The notes under the pieces are model-generated. The model was not told the origin of the DNA. It was given only the letters and a program-made list of their open reading frames with translations, and did no database searches. A stretch of 6,295 nucleotides of DNA from CAZTTH01 sp964615975 (GTDB lineage: Bacteria; Verrucomicrobiota; Lentisphaeria; JABSQK01; JAJFLO01), in the NCBI GenBank assembly GCA_964615975.1, contig CAZTTH010000100.1, positions 1-6,295 of the forward strand, read 5' to 3'. Position 1 is the stretch's first letter; every line of letters begins with the position of its first letter. Below are positions 5,341-6,295 of the stretch, piece after piece. The translations under genes were made by a program, and so were the position numbers.

Positions 5341-6252
5341 ATGAAATTTCCCGATATCAACACCTTGAATGAAACCTTTGGCATACCGGAACACCTGGTC
5401 TTCACGGAGGGTCCGGGAAAACTGCCGCTGGCAAATTTGACTGGGAAACACGGGCGGGTTAGCGTCGGTCTCCATGGCGCGCATGTCATGGAATACCAAC
5501 CGCATGATCAACCGCCGGTGTTGTGGCTCAGTCCCATGAGCCGTCATGAATCAGGGAAGGCCATTCGCGGCGGTATTCCGCTGTGTTGGCCCTGGTTTTC
5601 CGGTCATCCCACGGATCCCGCCAAACCGGCGCATGGTCTGGCGCGCACCGCGTTGTGGCAGGTCGCCGGCAGCGAAATCACCACGGCGGGCGCTGTGGTG
5701 ATTGGTTTCACCCTGAGTGATTCAGCGGCAACCAGATCCCTATGGCCCCATTCGTTTACATGGGATGTGCGGGTTTGCCTGGATGTGGCATTGACCGTGG
5801 AATTGTCGGTCAGGAATCTTGAGGTTACACCAGTAACCTGTTCCGGCGCTCTGCACAGCTATTTCCACGTCAGTGACATCCGTCGGATCAAAATAACCGG
5901 TCTGGAAAACTGTCACTATGTCGATTTGCTCGATGGACAACGGAAAAAACAGCAAACAGGTTCGCTTACCTTCACCGGCGAAACCGATCGTGTGTATGGG
6001 CCGACTAGCGCGGCATGTGTTATCGATGATCCTCTCTGGCAGAGACGCATCTCGATTGCGAAAATGGGGAGCAATTCAACCGTGGTATGGAATCCTTGGA
6101 GAGAGAAATCGCAGCGAATGGCGGATATGCCGATGGGCGGATATTTCACCATGGTTTGCGTCGAAACTACCAATGCGGTTCCCGATGTCATCACCTTGGC
6201 GCCCGGCGCGGAACACCGGCTGGCGGCCATCATTAAATGCCAACCATATTGA
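5341..6252 (+). CDS. yeaD: D-hexose-6-phosphate mutarotase, YeaD / aldose-1-epimerase-like family
   Basis: This 303-residue cytoplasmic protein interconverts the alpha and beta anomers of glucose-6-phosphate and related hexose-6-phosphates. Family landmarks appear in order. GAHVMEYQP at 46-54 and IRGGIPLCWPWF at 75-86 (R76 expected to contact phosphate) come first, then AHGLAR at 97-102 with H98. LHSYFHVSDI at 171-180 carries the catalytic-type H172, and TDRVYG at 215-220 carries D216. VWNPW at 249-253 and MVCVETTNA at 271-279 follow, with E275 as the general base. Length matches E. coli YeaD (about 294) with a few extra N-terminal residues. An in-frame TGA at 5332-5334 leaves ATG 5341 as the first possible start. 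No clear Shine-Dalgarno precedes it, and a 13-codon frame starting at ATG 5331 overlaps the start. It appears to be transcribed separately from the upstream genes, given the 355-bp gap. Confidence 0.93.
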   Translation: MKFPDINTLNETFGIPEHLVFTEGPGKLPLANLTGKHGRVSVGLHGAHVMEYQPHDQPPVLWLSPMSRHESGKAIRGGIPLCWPWFSGHPTDPAKPAHGLARTALWQVAGSEITTAGAVVIGFTLSDSAATRSLWPHSFTWDVRVCLDVALTVELSVRNLEVTPVTCSGALHSYFHVSDIRRIKITGLENCHYVDLLDGQRKKQQTGSLTFTGETDRVYGPTSAACVIDDPLWQRRISIAKMGSNSTVVWNPWREKSQRMADMPMGGYFTMVCVETTNAVPDVITLAPGAEHRLAAIIKCQPY

Positions 6253-6281
6253 AATCATGAAAATGATTGGCGGGATGAATC

Positions 6282-6294
6282 GCGCCGTTGGCGC
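6282..6294. other. GC-rich hairpin at the right edge
   Basis: GCGCC (6282-6286) and GGCGC (6290-6294) form a perfect 5-bp stem with a GTT loop, 29 nt after the mutarotase stop. The next base is T and the window ends, so a terminator T-run could follow but cannot be seen. An open frame from ATG 6257 also runs off the edge without a ribosome-binding site, so a short intergenic hairpin is at least as likely as coding sequence. Confidence 0.25.
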
Positions 6295-6295
6295 T

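Noticed and set aside
6257..6295. Possible start of a further plus-strand gene at ATG 6257
   Set aside because: Only 13 codons are visible, with no ribosome-binding site, and a GC-rich hairpin sits inside the frame.

Overview
The window holds six protein-coding genes, with one on the minus strand at the left edge and five on the plus strand. The set points to a Gram-negative bacterium. It includes a WaaP/Kdo-kinase-like protein that normally belongs to lipopolysaccharide biology, a signal-peptide-bearing DUF1223 protein, and a YeaD-type hexose-6-phosphate mutarotase. Coding regions look roughly half G+C by eye, while the intergenic stretches are clearly A+T-richer. The methylthioinosine-phosphorylase-like protein and the YeaD homologue slightly favour a gammaproteobacterium, but nothing here fixes the lineage.

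Layout. Positions 1-668 (minus) carry a nearly complete UPF0173 metallo-beta-lactamase-fold hydrolase, whose last few residues lie outside the window. A 173-bp divergent intergenic region follows. It contains a very good sigma70-type promoter for the minus-strand gene, a TATAAT for the plus-strand gene on almost the same bases, and several inverted repeats. From 842 rightward come a secreted thioredoxin-like DUF1223 protein, then after 18 bp a purine/5'-methylthio-nucleoside phosphorylase. After 52 bp comes a WaaP-like kinase, and after 72 bp a membrane-anchored SGNH hydrolase with a split catalytic domain. All four point the same way and could be read as one unit, with the first pair the most tightly linked. 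A weak hairpin lies just after the SGNH gene. A 355-bp A+T-rich gap without a convincing gene separates it from a YeaD-family mutarotase (5341-6252). The last 43 bp hold no supported gene.

How the genes relate. The kinase and the SGNH protein are the pair most likely to share a job, because both families act on envelope glycans or lipids: one at the inner face of the membrane, the other probably outside it. The phosphorylase (nucleoside salvage) and the mutarotase (sugar-phosphate anomer balance) are housekeeping enzymes with no obvious link to them. I see no transposon, phage, CRISPR array, tRNA or rRNA. The most distinctive items are the overlapping divergent promoters at 763-812 and the roughly 300-residue insertion inside the SGNH catalytic domain.
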